Assembly (NCBI GenBank): GCA_013360745.1
Contig: JABWBA010000005.1
Coordinates: 20,102-84,101, forward strand
Direction: 5' to 3'
Source: Chthonomonadales bacterium
GTDB lineage: Bacteria > Armatimonadota > Chthonomonadetes > Chthonomonadales > CAJBBX01
DNA length: 64,000 nt
Shown here: one piece after another, positions 37,106-48,340 of the stretch
How the letters are laid out: every line of letters starts with the position of its first letter
Position numbering within the stretch: position 1 is the first letter of the stretch
Notes under the pieces: model-generated
Database searches by the model: none
What the model saw: only the letters and a program-made list of their open reading frames with translations
What the model was told of the DNA's origin: nothing
Position numbers and translations under genes: made by a program

Positions 37106-37134
37106 ATTCTAGCCGTAATACGGTGGTTTGGCAA
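37106..37134 (-). promoter_or_regulatory. Promoter of the zinc-ribbon/TPR/heparinase/rhaM operon
   Basis: Minus strand: -35 TTGCCA (37134-37129), 17 bp, -10 TAGAAT (37111-37106). The spacer holds the palindrome CCGTATTACGG, a good candidate operator. The nearby Shine-Dalgarno GGAGGT is 12 nt before the ATG at 37065. Confidence 0.65.
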
Positions 37135-37218
37135 GAAACCCTGTCGAGCGGCACCGATTGAGCAATGTTCCATCATCTGTACCGGGCGCCCAGGCTCGGT
37201 TCCGAAAGCCGCGGTCTA

Positions 37219-39669
37219 TCAGCGGGCGGCAATCGGAACCGGCAGCATCGGCCGACGGTCCATCGGATGGTCCATGAAGAGCGGTCCGATGAACCGATGG
37301 GCAAGGTAGAGCCACTGGGCGAACTGGGACCGCGTCACGATCGCCGACGGTCGAAACTCCCGCGCGAGGCTCGGGCTTCGGGTCGAGGTGACGCCCCAGA
37401 CGTCGACATCGATCCCCCGGGCCGCAAGGGCCTGTGCGCCCGCCCAGGAGGGCGAGTCCGGCGCGACGTCGCGGTAGTGGGCGGCGTCCGTTGGGGTCCA
37501 GCCGAAGAGCCCGGCGAGCGCGGCTGCGGCCTCCGAGCGGGTGATCGATCGATCCGCCGGACCGGCGATCGTCGTCGCGTTGAGCCGCTCGCCCACGGCC
37601 TCGCCGCGGGATCGGAGGATGTGCAGCAGTCGTTCCATTTCGCCGGCCGTCAGTGGGTCGTCCGGGCGAAACGGATCGGCGGCCAGCTGGGCGGCGGGAG
37701 TCCGTTCAAGGGGAGGACTGGACGGGTAGAAACCTCGGGCCGCGAGCCATTGGACGGCCGGATAGGCCAGAGCGTGCGCCGACAGATCAGGAAGCTTGTA
37801 CAGTAGGACCTGCGCCGCGAGCGGGCCGGGGGCTCCGATGCCGTCCGCCGCAGGGCGCCGCGCATCGCCGGGGGAGGACTTCAGAAGCTCCTCCTGCACC
37901 CGGCTGACGGGAACCTCCGTGAGGCGCAGGTGGTGGCGCAACGCAAGCGCGGCGGCAACGCCCGCGGCCGCGCCGAAGTGCATCCGAACCGGTTCCATCC
38001 GATAGGTGCCGTAGGCGACATGGGTGGCCGAGACCGCCGTGACGATGAAGAGGTCGTCCACGACCCTGGGCAGCATGATCCGAAACGGTGTTTGATGCCA
38101 TGGCGTGTACTGGGGCAGGTAGAACTCCCCTTCGCCCATGTCGCGGGTGGCCGGGTCCGGTTTCGGTTGGGTGGCATGGGAGTCCATGGCATAGTCGCCG
38201 ATCCCGATCGCATCGGGGCGGACCAGCGATCTGGCGGAGAGGATGTCCGTCTCGTCCATGACCACATCACCCAGGAACCGACGCGCTTCCCGGATATAGA
38301 GCGATGCGGGCCATCCTCCATCGGCCCGAAAATCGTCTTCGGAGAGCCCCAGATTGCGCTTGCCTTCGACCGTTTGAATGTAGTAGAGGTAGCCGAGCGC
38401 GTGCTGAAGGAACGCGGCCTCCATCCTCCGCCGCTCCGCATAGCTGGCTTCCGGATAGCCGTAGTTCGTCCCCTGAAGATCGCTGCCGTAGGGATGCTGA
38501 TTGATCTCATATTTATCGTTCGGGAGTTTGCCGCTGGTAGCGTTCCAACTCCGGTTCCAGGGCGGCGCATGGCGATAGAGGGCTTCGTCGTAGCCTGTCG
38601 GGCGGGGTATCGTCCTGTCCGCGCCGGGTCCGAAGTCCTTGACGGTCATCAGATAGGAGTAGGCCTGGATCCGTCGATCGGCCCGTCCGGTGCTGGCCGG
38701 CATGATCTGGTCGCCGGCGCGGTCATAGTAGATGTGTCCCGCATGCGGCTCTCGCTCCGACCGGCCTTCGCGCCCGACGCGATACGGCGCTCCCGCCCAC
38801 GCCGCAACATCGCCGCATTCGGTAGCGTCCACCACGAGGCGCGGTCGAATGCGGCCTCGTCGACCGTCGGGGACATGGACGACGTCGACCCAGCTGATCC
38901 GTCTGGTGCGTCCCGCATCGGGGCGCAGCGCCGGCTCGGTTCCGACGGCAACGGCGCGTACCCGTCGATGCACTCGGAGCCCGGGGGCGCCAAAGACCAG
39001 CCCTTTCATGACCTCGTGCGCGACGCGCGGCTCATATCGAAGTCCGTCGCCCGTGCCGTAGCAGGCCTGAACGCCGCGGCGAAACTCCTCGAAAAAACCC
39101 GACGCATGTTCGACGCGTCGGATGTCGCTCGCTCCCAAACCGTTCACCGACATCCCGCCGAGACGCCCCGTCTCCTCCAGTAGGATCACGTCGAGACCAT
39201 ATCGAGCGCCGACAACCGCCGCAGCAACGCCCGCGGTGGTGGCTCCGACCACGAGAAGATCGCATTCGGCCGTCTGCGTAATCGGCGCGTCACTTCGTTC
39301 GACGGCCGGTCGGCCAGCCGGGCCGATCGACGAGGCGTCGCGAGCTCGAACGGTATATTGATGCGTGTGAGCGGCGGGCGCGGTATCATCCCAGAAAGTC
39401 GCCGATCCGCCCGCCTGTCCGATCTCCGTTCCATCACGGTAGATGCCGTAGGAGGTGGCTCCGACGACCGGATTCCAATAGACGCGAATCGTGCCCGGCA
39501 CCGTACATACGGCCTCCACCGCCTCGGGCGCACTGGGCGCTCCCCGGGACGACGCGAGGCAAGCAAGGAGGAGGATCGGGACAGAGAGTTGACGCAATCG
39601 ACATACAACACGTACAATCCCTTGGATCGATCTCAACGTCCATACTGGTGTGGAACCATCGGCAGTCAT
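37219..39669 (-). CDS. Secreted FAD-dependent oxidoreductase with FN3-like and SLH-like domains
   Basis: About 816 aa from ATG 39669 (SD AAGGAG, 10 nt); TTG starts closer in are possible. Signal peptide around LSVPILLLACLASSRGA, an FN3-like domain (EAVCTVPGTIRVYWNPVVGATSYG region), then a FAD_oxidored-type flavoprotein (CDLLVVGATTAGVAAAVVGA; RLGGMSVNG; RLVVDATECGDVAAWAGAPY). The C-terminal 200 residues contain two to three SLH-like units (FRPDDPLTAGEMERLL; FGWTPTDAAHYRDVAP; FRPSAIVTRSQFAQWLY), which would tether the enzyme to cell wall polymer. Substrate unknown. Confidence 0.75.
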   Translation of the reverse strand: MTADGSTPVWTLRSIQGIVRVVCRLRQLSVPILLLACLASSRGAPSAPEAVEAVCTVPGTIRVYWNPVVGATSYGIYRDGTEIGQAGGSATFWDDTAPAAHTHQYTVRARDASSIGPAGRPAVERSDAPITQTAECDLLVVGATTAGVAAAVVGARYGLDVILLEETGRLGGMSVNGLGASDIRRVEHASGFFEEFRRGVQACYGTGDGLRYEPRVAHEVMKGLVFGAPGLRVHRRVRAVAVGTEPALRPDAGRTRRISWVDVVHVPDGRRGRIRPRLVVDATECGDVAAWAGAPYRVGREGRSEREPHAGHIYYDRAGDQIMPASTGRADRRIQAYSYLMTVKDFGPGADRTIPRPTGYDEALYRHAPPWNRSWNATSGKLPNDKYEINQHPYGSDLQGTNYGYPEASYAERRRMEAAFLQHALGYLYYIQTVEGKRNLGLSEDDFRADGGWPASLYIREARRFLGDVVMDETDILSARSLVRPDAIGIGDYAMDSHATQPKPDPATRDMGEGEFYLPQYTPWHQTPFRIMLPRVVDDLFIVTAVSATHVAYGTYRMEPVRMHFGAAAGVAAALALRHHLRLTEVPVSRVQEELLKSSPGDARRPAADGIGAPGPLAAQVLLYKLPDLSAHALAYPAVQWLAARGFYPSSPPLERTPAAQLAADPFRPDDPLTAGEMERLLHILRSRGEAVGERLNATTIAGPADRSITRSEAAAALAGLFGWTPTDAAHYRDVAPDSPSWAGAQALAARGIDVDVWGVTSTRSPSLAREFRPSAIVTRSQFAQWLYLAHRFIGPLFMDHPMDRRPMLPVPIAAR
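39589..39618 (+). promoter_or_regulatory. Promoter of the orphan gene at 39668
   Basis: -35 TTGACG (39589-39594), 18 bp, -10 TACAAT (39613-39618). It lies inside the 5' part of the divergent FAD gene. Start near 39625. Confidence 0.5.
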
Positions 39670-40138
39670 GATCCCCGAGCTCCTTATCCTATTGACCCAC
39701 CCGCCGGAGCTGTACGGGCGCCTGGCAGGTGTTTTTGGCATGGACAACCCGGACTCCGTGATCCTGTGTTGTTTTTTTCAGGATGAGGATCTCCGGCGTG
39801 TCGCTTTGCAGACCATGAAACTGGAAGCCGGCAGAAGATCAGAAGGGGAGAGCGAAACCACAGAGACCCTGGCTGCGCGGTGCTCCCTGGCTCTGGCCGA
39901 AGACGACCCTCTCGATGCTCTCTTATCGGTGATCCGCTGGAGGACAACCGTTCATGGCGGAGCTTACCACAACTTCATCCTCAAGAAACGTGAGCCACCC
40001 TACTCGTACGGTCTGATTGTCTCCTTCGCAGACCTTGACCAGGGTCGCCTGGGTGAGGCCCTGAGCGCCGCTGAACGGACCATCCAGGAGCAACAGGAGG
40101 CCGTGATGGATATCTTCGGATGGGGCGTCCAGGAATGA
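39668..40138 (+). CDS. Hypothetical protein, 156 aa
   Basis: From ATG 39668 (GTG 39650 also in frame). MIPELLILLTHPPELYGRLAG..., with central helices and acidic clusters (FQDEDLRRVALQTMKLEAG) and GAYHNFILKKREPPYSYGL. No recognised family, no signal peptide. Codon use is less GC-rich than its neighbours, with a 7-T run inside the gene. Its promoter is at 39589. The ATG overlaps the opposite-strand ATG of the FAD gene, so one of the two starts may be wrong. It precedes the oxidoreductase by 31 nt. Confidence 0.5.
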   Translation: MIPELLILLTHPPELYGRLAGVFGMDNPDSVILCCFFQDEDLRRVALQTMKLEAGRRSEGESETTETLAARCSLALAEDDPLDALLSVIRWRTTVHGGAYHNFILKKREPPYSYGLIVSFADLDQGRLGEALSAAERTIQEQQEAVMDIFGWGVQE

Positions 40139-40169
40139 TGGCCGGACGCGCAGACGAGGGAGGAGACCG

Positions 40170-41456
40170 ATGAGCGAGGTCACACGGCGGGAACTGGCGG
40201 CCGGAGCGTTCGGATTGGCTCTGCTGACGCCCGTTGCCGGGTGCGCCGCAGGAGTCGATCGGATTCGCCTCGGTTTCATCGGCCTCGGGAACCGGGGCGC
40301 ACAGCTCCTGTCCGCGGCCCTCAAACAGACCGACGTCGAGATCGTCGGACTGTGTGATGTGTACGAGCCCTATATCGATCGCGCGCGTACAACCATTGGC
40401 CGGGAGGTCCCCGCCTGGAACGATTACCGGCGCCTTCTCGAGGTCAAAGGCATGGAGGCCGTGGTCGTGGCGAGTCCGGACCACTGGCACGCGCTGCAAA
40501 CGGTCGACGCGTGCGACGCGGGCAAGGATGTCTATGTCGAGAAGCCCCTCTCGCGGACGATCTACGAAGGCCGCCGCATGGTCGAGGCCGCTCGGCGCAA
40601 TAAACGGATCGTGCAGGTCGGTCTCCAGCGTCGATCGTCGCCGATGTATCGGGAACTGGGGCAGCTTGTTCGCGGCGGCGAGATCGGCAAGGTGACCCTC
40701 GCGCAGTGCCATCGTATCAACAACATGTGGCCCGACGGCATCGGCCGAAGCCGCGCCGCCGCCGTGCCGCAGGGGCTGGACTGGGATCTGTGGCTTGGAC
40801 CGAGGGCGTCGAGACCGTTCCAACCGAATATCGCTCCGTATAAGTTCCGATGGTGGCAAGCCTATTCGTCGCAGGTGGCCAACTGGGGCGTCCATTACTT
40901 CGACGCTCTCCGCTGGATCCTCGATGAAACCGCGCCCGTCTCTGTCACGGCCCACGGCGGCCGCTTCGCAGTTGAGGATGACCGGAGCATTCCGGACACA
41001 ATGGAGGTGATCTTCGAGTTCGCGTCCGGCCGACTACTGACGTTCGGCCAGTACGAGGCCTCGGGCCTGCCTGCGCTTCGGGCGGGCGAGGTGGAACTCC
41101 GAGGAACTCTGGGTGTGATCTATGCGGGGTCGGGCGGCTATGACGTAGTGGCCGATCAGGGCGGCCAGTTTCAGACGTGGAAGCCCAGAATACGGTCGAG
41201 GACGGAGCGGCGCACTGACCCCGACCTCGATGCCGCCCATATGCGCAACTTCCTCGACTGCGTCCGGTCCCGGGCGAAGCCCAACTGCGACGTAGAGGAG
41301 GGGCATCACTCCACGGTCTTCGCGCATCTCGCGAACATCTCCCTCGCGACGCGATCTCGCCTCGAGTGGGATTCGGAGCGGGAAACGGTGCGGGGCAACA
41401 AGGCTGCGAACCGACTGCTCCACTACCGTTATCGCGCGCCGTGGAAGCTCCGATAG
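40170..41456 (+). CDS. Gfo/Idh/MocA-family oxidoreductase with Tat-type lipoprotein signal
   Basis: 428 aa, start ATG 40170 with strong SD GGGAGGAG. The N-terminus TRRELAAGAFGLALLTPVAGC combines a twin-arginine motif and a lipobox (AGC), so export by Tat with a lipid anchor is expected. Then IRLGFIGLGNRGAQLLSAAL (Rossmann), the EKPLS motif, and NWGVHYFDALRWIL. Exported members of this family are frequent in Planctomycetota and Armatimonadota and act on sugars in the periplasm. Substrate unknown. 16 nt upstream of the glycosidase gene. Confidence 0.88.
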   Translation: MSEVTRRELAAGAFGLALLTPVAGCAAGVDRIRLGFIGLGNRGAQLLSAALKQTDVEIVGLCDVYEPYIDRARTTIGREVPAWNDYRRLLEVKGMEAVVVASPDHWHALQTVDACDAGKDVYVEKPLSRTIYEGRRMVEAARRNKRIVQVGLQRRSSPMYRELGQLVRGGEIGKVTLAQCHRINNMWPDGIGRSRAAAVPQGLDWDLWLGPRASRPFQPNIAPYKFRWWQAYSSQVANWGVHYFDALRWILDETAPVSVTAHGGRFAVEDDRSIPDTMEVIFEFASGRLLTFGQYEASGLPALRAGEVELRGTLGVIYAGSGGYDVVADQGGQFQTWKPRIRSRTERRTDPDLDAAHMRNFLDCVRSRAKPNCDVEEGHHSTVFAHLANISLATRSRLEWDSERETVRGNKAANRLLHYRYRAPWKLR

Positions 41457-41472
41457 AGGGGACGGCGCGCCG

Positions 41473-44424
41473 ATGAATCGATGTGTCCCCGTGATTGCGG
41501 CTCTCGCAGCGACGTCGCTCTGCACTGCGGGTCTCCTCCGACAGGGCGCCGGGCAGCAGCCCGACGGCGAGTACGACTACAGCCGCATCGTCCGGCAGTG
41601 GAATGTACCCGGCACGGAGGACATAGCCCGGACCGCGACCTACGCCCGCCCGGTGGGGGATCGGATCATCCTCGCGTCGAATACGGCCTCGGGAATCGAC
41701 AGGCTTCTCCGATCCACCGGCTTCACGCTCCTCCAAACCGACAGCGATCACCTTTCAACAGAGGAGGTTCGGCCCGGCGTCTGGGATTTCGCCCAGCCGG
41801 ATGCCATGGCGCGAGCGGCTCAGGAGGGCGGGTTCGATTGGGCCTACTTTCCCCACTTCGCCTTTCCGCCGCCGTGGTACGCCCAGAAGAACCCCTTCAC
41901 CCGTATCCGATGCCTCGAACACGATCAAACGGCAGAGGCGTGGTCGCCCTGGGATCCGAACTTCGGCTATTTCATCAGCCGGGGTTATCAGACGCTGGCC
42001 CGGCATTTCGGCGATCTGAGGACAGCCCGATCCGGGTCGGGGCCAGCCCTCTACCTCGGAGTCCACGGCGACTACGGCGAAGCCGGCCTGATGATGGGTG
42101 CAAGGGTCGCTGTGCCCGGCCAGCGGGAGCACTGGGAGCAGCGCTTCGGGAACCTGCACAATCACCTCGGTTGGTGGTGCGGCGATCCGCTGGCTCGGGC
42201 CGCCTTCCGCAAAGATATGCTTCAGCGGTATGCGGACCTTCGAGCTCTGAACGCGGCCTGGGGAACAGCCTATCGAACCGCGGATGAGATCGCCTATCCC
42301 CTGGAGACCGCTTCGGCGAATCGACGCCACAGGCTCGACTGGGTTCAATGGTACCTGGGCAGCGTCAGCAATATCACGGATATCGTCTGCCGCATCGCCC
42401 GGCGGACCTTCCCCGATGCGCTCCTGATGCTCCCGTGCGGCTTCGGCGATGAGAATCCCCGGGGAGGCGCGGATAACTCGATGCTGGCCAAGATCGCCGC
42501 TCGCCATCGCGTCGACATTCGATCGACGCACGGCGGCTTTCAGGCCTTCCCACGGAGCCAGGCGACCATGCTCGGCCGACTCGCCTCCGCGGCGCGATTC
42601 TACGGCACGCCGTTCTGGACGGAACCCCCGTCGGCGATCACCCCCGAAGGACAGGTCGCACGGATGTTCGAGTCGATCACCCTCGGCGCGCGCGGGCACT
42701 TCGACTGGGCCACCAATGTCCGGACCGGTCGGGAGGCCTACTATCGATTCGGCAAGCTCATGCGAGTGGCCGATCGGGTAACCGATGTGGCCATGTTCTT
42801 CCCGACCACCAGCCACCTTCTGAACCCGGCCAGCGGCTATCCGAAGGTTCTGGAGGAGGGCTGTACGCGGGTACGGGACATCCTCGACTACGATATCGTG
42901 GACGAGCGGATGATCGCCGACGGGGCTCTGCAGCGGTACCGCGTACTGGTCCTGTGGGAGGGCAACGTCGTCGAGACTCAGACGCTGGAACGGATCCGAT
43001 CATGGGTCGAACGGGGCGGGGTCCTCGCCGCGTACGATTTTGGCAAGATCGAAACCGTCGAGCGGGATCAGAGCTGGTTTCGTGAGGTCCTCGGCTATGC
43101 GGGAAAACTGTCTCCAGCGTGGGCCAGCGTCCGTTTCGAACCGGCGGCCGGCAAACCGCTGCAGGACGCGTACCGCATCAACGTCGGGGCGGCGGAGGCG
43201 GAAGCCTATCTCGACGGGGATTGGTTCGGCCCGGAGGCCTCTGGCGGCGTCCATCGCCGATGGACCGGCGCGGCGGCGTCCGTGCGAATCCCCGTTCGGG
43301 CCGGAGCGGATCTCGCTCTCACCGTTCGAGCGTCCTTTCCGCCCGAAGCGGCAGGGCTCGTGCGCAAGGTGCTCGTCAACAACGCGGAGGTGGGAGTGAT
43401 CGACCAGGCCGGGGATCATACCTACCGTTTCGCGGTACCCCGGACGCTGCTTAAGGGGCAGAGCGTCGCGAAGATCACTCTGCGGAGCGCAACCTTCGTA
43501 CCCCGACAACGACTGCCCGGTAGCGTCGACGATCGCTCGCTCGGCCTCTGGGTCACCTATGTACAGCTGAATCGGGAGGATGCTCCGGTCTCCGCAGCGG
43601 ACCCGGGCGCCCCTCAGGGCCGGTTCGATACGACGATCAGTTTCCCGAAGCTTCGTTCGGAGTGGGCGAGGCGTCTGGGCAGGGGATGGACCGTCTATTT
43701 CCCCGCCCAGCGATCTCAGCTGGCGGGCTACTATGAGGTGATCCGGTACCTCACCTACCAGCTCACCGACCTCGACCCAGCGCTGGCCGACGCGATCGCG
43801 ATCGATAACGCCTGGGACGGCGTCTACGGGACCCTGTGTACCGATCGGGCGGTGTACTACAATCCGGGCAAGGCGCAGCGCTTCCGAACCGTTGTCCTGT
43901 CGCCGTCGGCATTCGACGCGCATCGGGACGTCATTCGACCGAGCTCCTTCACACACGAACTGACCTTTGCTCCCGAATCGATCACCGTTAAGCCGTTCGG
44001 TTCGGTTCCGGAGGAGCTGCTCCTCCAGTGTGAGAAGTTCACGGATCTCGAGTCCCATAATCCGCTGGAGGGAGGTCCGTTCAGTCCCGGCACGGGCCCC
44101 ACGCATGTGCTGGTGCCGGAGGGGGGGACGATCATGACCCGCTTCGAGTGTCCCACTGCGGGTCGCTACCGGGTGTTCTACAGGACCACGCGCCGCAATG
44201 CGCTCTGCGAGGCCGAGCTTCTCGTCAACGGTCGGCCCTGCCTGCCGGCGCAAGGGCTCCATCGCCGCGTGGGATCAGAGACCATGTGCGCCGGCGAGGT
44301 GGATCTCACGGCGGGCGTCCACACGATAACGATGAATCCCCTCGCTGGGCAGGATCTCCGCGCCGATTTCGTCGTTCTCGTTGAGGATCGAGGCATCGCT
44401 GGCTACTCGTTCGCCGTGAACTGA
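41473..44424 (+). CDS. Large secreted putative glycoside hydrolase (GH42-like)
   Basis: 983 aa with signal peptide MNRCVPVIAALAATSLCTAG. The first half looks like a GH42-type beta-galactosidase barrel (PHFAFPPPWYAQKNPF, YLGVHGDYGEAGLMM, GWWCGDP, LNAAWGTAYRTADEI); candidate acid residues are Glu in DYGEAG and FWTEPPSA. The middle region has a trimerisation-like glutamine amidotransferase fold (YRVLVLWEGNVVETQTLERI, WVERGGVLAAYDFG). The C-terminus has beta-sandwich sequence. Family assignment beyond GH-A-like is uncertain. In the same + strand run as the Tat oxidoreductase. Confidence 0.65.
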   Translation: MNRCVPVIAALAATSLCTAGLLRQGAGQQPDGEYDYSRIVRQWNVPGTEDIARTATYARPVGDRIILASNTASGIDRLLRSTGFTLLQTDSDHLSTEEVRPGVWDFAQPDAMARAAQEGGFDWAYFPHFAFPPPWYAQKNPFTRIRCLEHDQTAEAWSPWDPNFGYFISRGYQTLARHFGDLRTARSGSGPALYLGVHGDYGEAGLMMGARVAVPGQREHWEQRFGNLHNHLGWWCGDPLARAAFRKDMLQRYADLRALNAAWGTAYRTADEIAYPLETASANRRHRLDWVQWYLGSVSNITDIVCRIARRTFPDALLMLPCGFGDENPRGGADNSMLAKIAARHRVDIRSTHGGFQAFPRSQATMLGRLASAARFYGTPFWTEPPSAITPEGQVARMFESITLGARGHFDWATNVRTGREAYYRFGKLMRVADRVTDVAMFFPTTSHLLNPASGYPKVLEEGCTRVRDILDYDIVDERMIADGALQRYRVLVLWEGNVVETQTLERIRSWVERGGVLAAYDFGKIETVERDQSWFREVLGYAGKLSPAWASVRFEPAAGKPLQDAYRINVGAAEAEAYLDGDWFGPEASGGVHRRWTGAAASVRIPVRAGADLALTVRASFPPEAAGLVRKVLVNNAEVGVIDQAGDHTYRFAVPRTLLKGQSVAKITLRSATFVPRQRLPGSVDDRSLGLWVTYVQLNREDAPVSAADPGAPQGRFDTTISFPKLRSEWARRLGRGWTVYFPAQRSQLAGYYEVIRYLTYQLTDLDPALADAIAIDNAWDGVYGTLCTDRAVYYNPGKAQRFRTVVLSPSAFDAHRDVIRPSSFTHELTFAPESITVKPFGSVPEELLLQCEKFTDLESHNPLEGGPFSPGTGPTHVLVPEGGTIMTRFECPTAGRYRVFYRTTRRNALCEAELLVNGRPCLPAQGLHRRVGSETMCAGEVDLTAGVHTITMNPLAGQDLRADFVVLVEDRGIAGYSFAVN

Positions 44425-44436
44425 GACGACCTCCAG

Positions 44437-45321
44437 GTGCGCCTACCCTACGAGATCGTTGCCGAGACGCACCTCCGAAAGGCCGAGGAGTACTGGCGGC
44501 GCGACCGCTTGCAGGAAGCCCGCGCAGCCATGGCCCTCGCGCTCAACGTCGGAATGCCGGCCAGCGACGTCTACGACCGGCAGCGGACGATCGACGCCGA
44601 GCTCGCGGCTCGTCTTGCAGGCGCTCGCCTCCGGGTTGGCGAACATCTATGGGTCGAGATCCCGGTGACAATGACCTCCGTGGCGCGGAACGCGCTGCTG
44701 ACCGCCACCGAGGCAGCATGGCTTGAGATCACGACGGCGAGCGGCGTCCGCTGGGGCAAGCCGGTCCTGGTCACCATCTTCCCCGAAGCCGAAACCACCG
44801 TGTTCCTCCACGCCCGCTACGGGTACTACGCCGAACGAACGGAGGCGCACAAGGTGTGCCTTCCTCCATTCTCGGCTCCGTCCGGAGGGGCCTATCGCCG
44901 GGCCGCCCGACATGAGATCGCCCATGCCGCGCTGCATGACGTCCTGGGTGAGGCCGTGCCCCGCTGGTTTGATGAGGGTGTGGCGGTCTGGCTCGAAGGC
45001 GGCTCGGACTCTCTGGAGCGGCGGCAGGTCCGCATCGCCGCAGCCCATGGTCGGCTGCCGACGTTGGCCCAGATCGACGCGGCGCTGGGCAGCTATCAGA
45101 CCAGCCTCGATTCCATCACGGCTGGCGTCGCCTACGGTGCGGCCGGAGCCTTTATCGGATGGGTGATGGCGGCTCACGGGTCCGAGGCCTTACCAACCTT
45201 GCTCCGCGAGGCGCGGCGACGGAACGCTCTATCGAAGGCCAGCAGGGCCGTGTTCGGGCGCGATTTGCGCAAGCTGGAATCGGATTGGAGGCGGACGCTC
45301 GCCGTCGGCAACCAGGGCTGA
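44437..45321 (+). CDS. Gluzincin-type metallopeptidase (peptidase MA-like)
   Basis: 294 aa, GTG start 13 nt after the glycosidase stop, without a clear Shine-Dalgarno. The zinc motif HEIAHA (HExxH) is followed by the downstream Glu in RWFDEGVAVW, the gluzincin pattern. N-terminal helices (RKAEEYWRRDRLQEARAAMA) look like one TPR. No signal peptide is evident. Substrate unknown. It ends the plus-strand cluster. Confidence 0.75.
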   Translation: MRLPYEIVAETHLRKAEEYWRRDRLQEARAAMALALNVGMPASDVYDRQRTIDAELAARLAGARLRVGEHLWVEIPVTMTSVARNALLTATEAAWLEITTASGVRWGKPVLVTIFPEAETTVFLHARYGYYAERTEAHKVCLPPFSAPSGGAYRRAARHEIAHAALHDVLGEAVPRWFDEGVAVWLEGGSDSLERRQVRIAAAHGRLPTLAQIDAALGSYQTSLDSITAGVAYGAAGAFIGWVMAAHGSEALPTLLREARRRNALSKASRAVFGRDLRKLESDWRRTLAVGNQG

Positions 45322-45410
45322 TCGTCACGCGGGCCGGCGATCGATGGAGACGGTCCGGTGCCAATAGAAGAACCTCGGCGATCGGAACAGCCCTCAAAGA
45401 GGAAGCCGGA

Positions 45411-45452
45411 CCATAAAACTACTCAGCGTCTTCGGACGGAATCCGGAAACGC
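45411..45452 (-). terminator. Rho-independent terminator of ligA
   Basis: On the minus strand an 11-bp stem with one mismatch (45452-45442 with 45436-45426) and loop of about 5 nt, followed by TGAGTAGTTTTATGG. It lies 25 nt after the ligA stop. The 45322-45477 interval has nothing else. Confidence 0.6.
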
Positions 45453-45477
45453 TTGAACGGCGATTGTGCCCCTATTT

Positions 45478-47550
<2,073 letters not shown>

Positions 47551-48300
47551 CTAGGGCGCCTTATCCGGTTGCGGCGTCGGTTCCGGCTTGAGGAGGAGCG
47601 CCTTGAACGTGAAGTTCAGCGTGCCGTACTGGGTCGGAACGCCCTCCGCCTTGCCTTCAAAGCGGATTGGTCCGCCTGTGGTCGGGTCCACGTAGAAGAG
47701 CATGTCCGCCTTGACTTTCGACCCTTCCGCGTCCACCACCGCCTCCACGGTATGGCGTATGAGCCTCTGGACGGTTCCGTCGACCGTTTCCTCCCCCTTC
47801 AAGGTGCCCTTGACGGTGATCTTAGCGTCTTTGACGAGCGGGTTGGCCAGTTCATGCGTCCATGTATCGCCGACCTTCACGGGCTTATCCGGAAGCGTGT
47901 AATCCTGGACGATGGCAAGGAGCTGTTCCGACTCGGGGGAGAGGATCGCGATCTCGTCGGTGGACCGCTGGAACTTCGTAAGGCGCCCGAGCTTGTCGGT
48001 GGTCGCGTTCAGTCGGCTCAGTTTCGGGCTCGCGATCTCCTGTCCCATCGCCGAGACCTTGCCGCCGAGGTCCGAGGTAATGGTAACCACGTCTCCGTTC
48101 TCGCGAACTTCCTTGACATCGACCCTGACCGTTCGGTCGATCGTTACTTCGAGACCGCCGACTTCGGCGACGGCCTTAACCTGATAGCGGGTCGCGTCGC
48201 CCGGCTTTCGGGTGCGCGCGAGGTTAATGAGAGCGTCATCGGTCGGAACAGGGCGGAGCGCAATCGCCAGCGCCGCCGCTGTGAGAAACGTATTGCCCAT
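47551..48300 (-). CDS. Secreted protein of a three-gene paralog family (copy C)
   Basis: 249 aa, ATG 48300 with SD GGAGGG. Signal peptide MGNTFLTAAALAIALRP. Shares with the two genes upstream the block order KPGDATRYQVKAVA (first strand), a long linker, LPDKPVKVGDTWTHE, and a final RF/F-rich strand (NFTFKALLLKPEP). No recognised enzyme motif; resembles DUF6263-like extracellular proteins. Confidence 0.6.
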   Translation of the reverse strand: MGNTFLTAAALAIALRPVPTDDALINLARTRKPGDATRYQVKAVAEVGGLEVTIDRTVRVDVKEVRENGDVVTITSDLGGKVSAMGQEIASPKLSRLNATTDKLGRLTKFQRSTDEIAILSPESEQLLAIVQDYTLPDKPVKVGDTWTHELANPLVKDAKITVKGTLKGEETVDGTVQRLIRHTVEAVVDAEGSKVKADMLFYVDPTTGGPIRFEGKAEGVPTQYGTLNFTFKALLLKPEPTPQPDKAP

Positions 48301-48340
48301 TCGTGTTCCCTCCTGATTGCGCCGCTGTCGGCGGCCGCAC

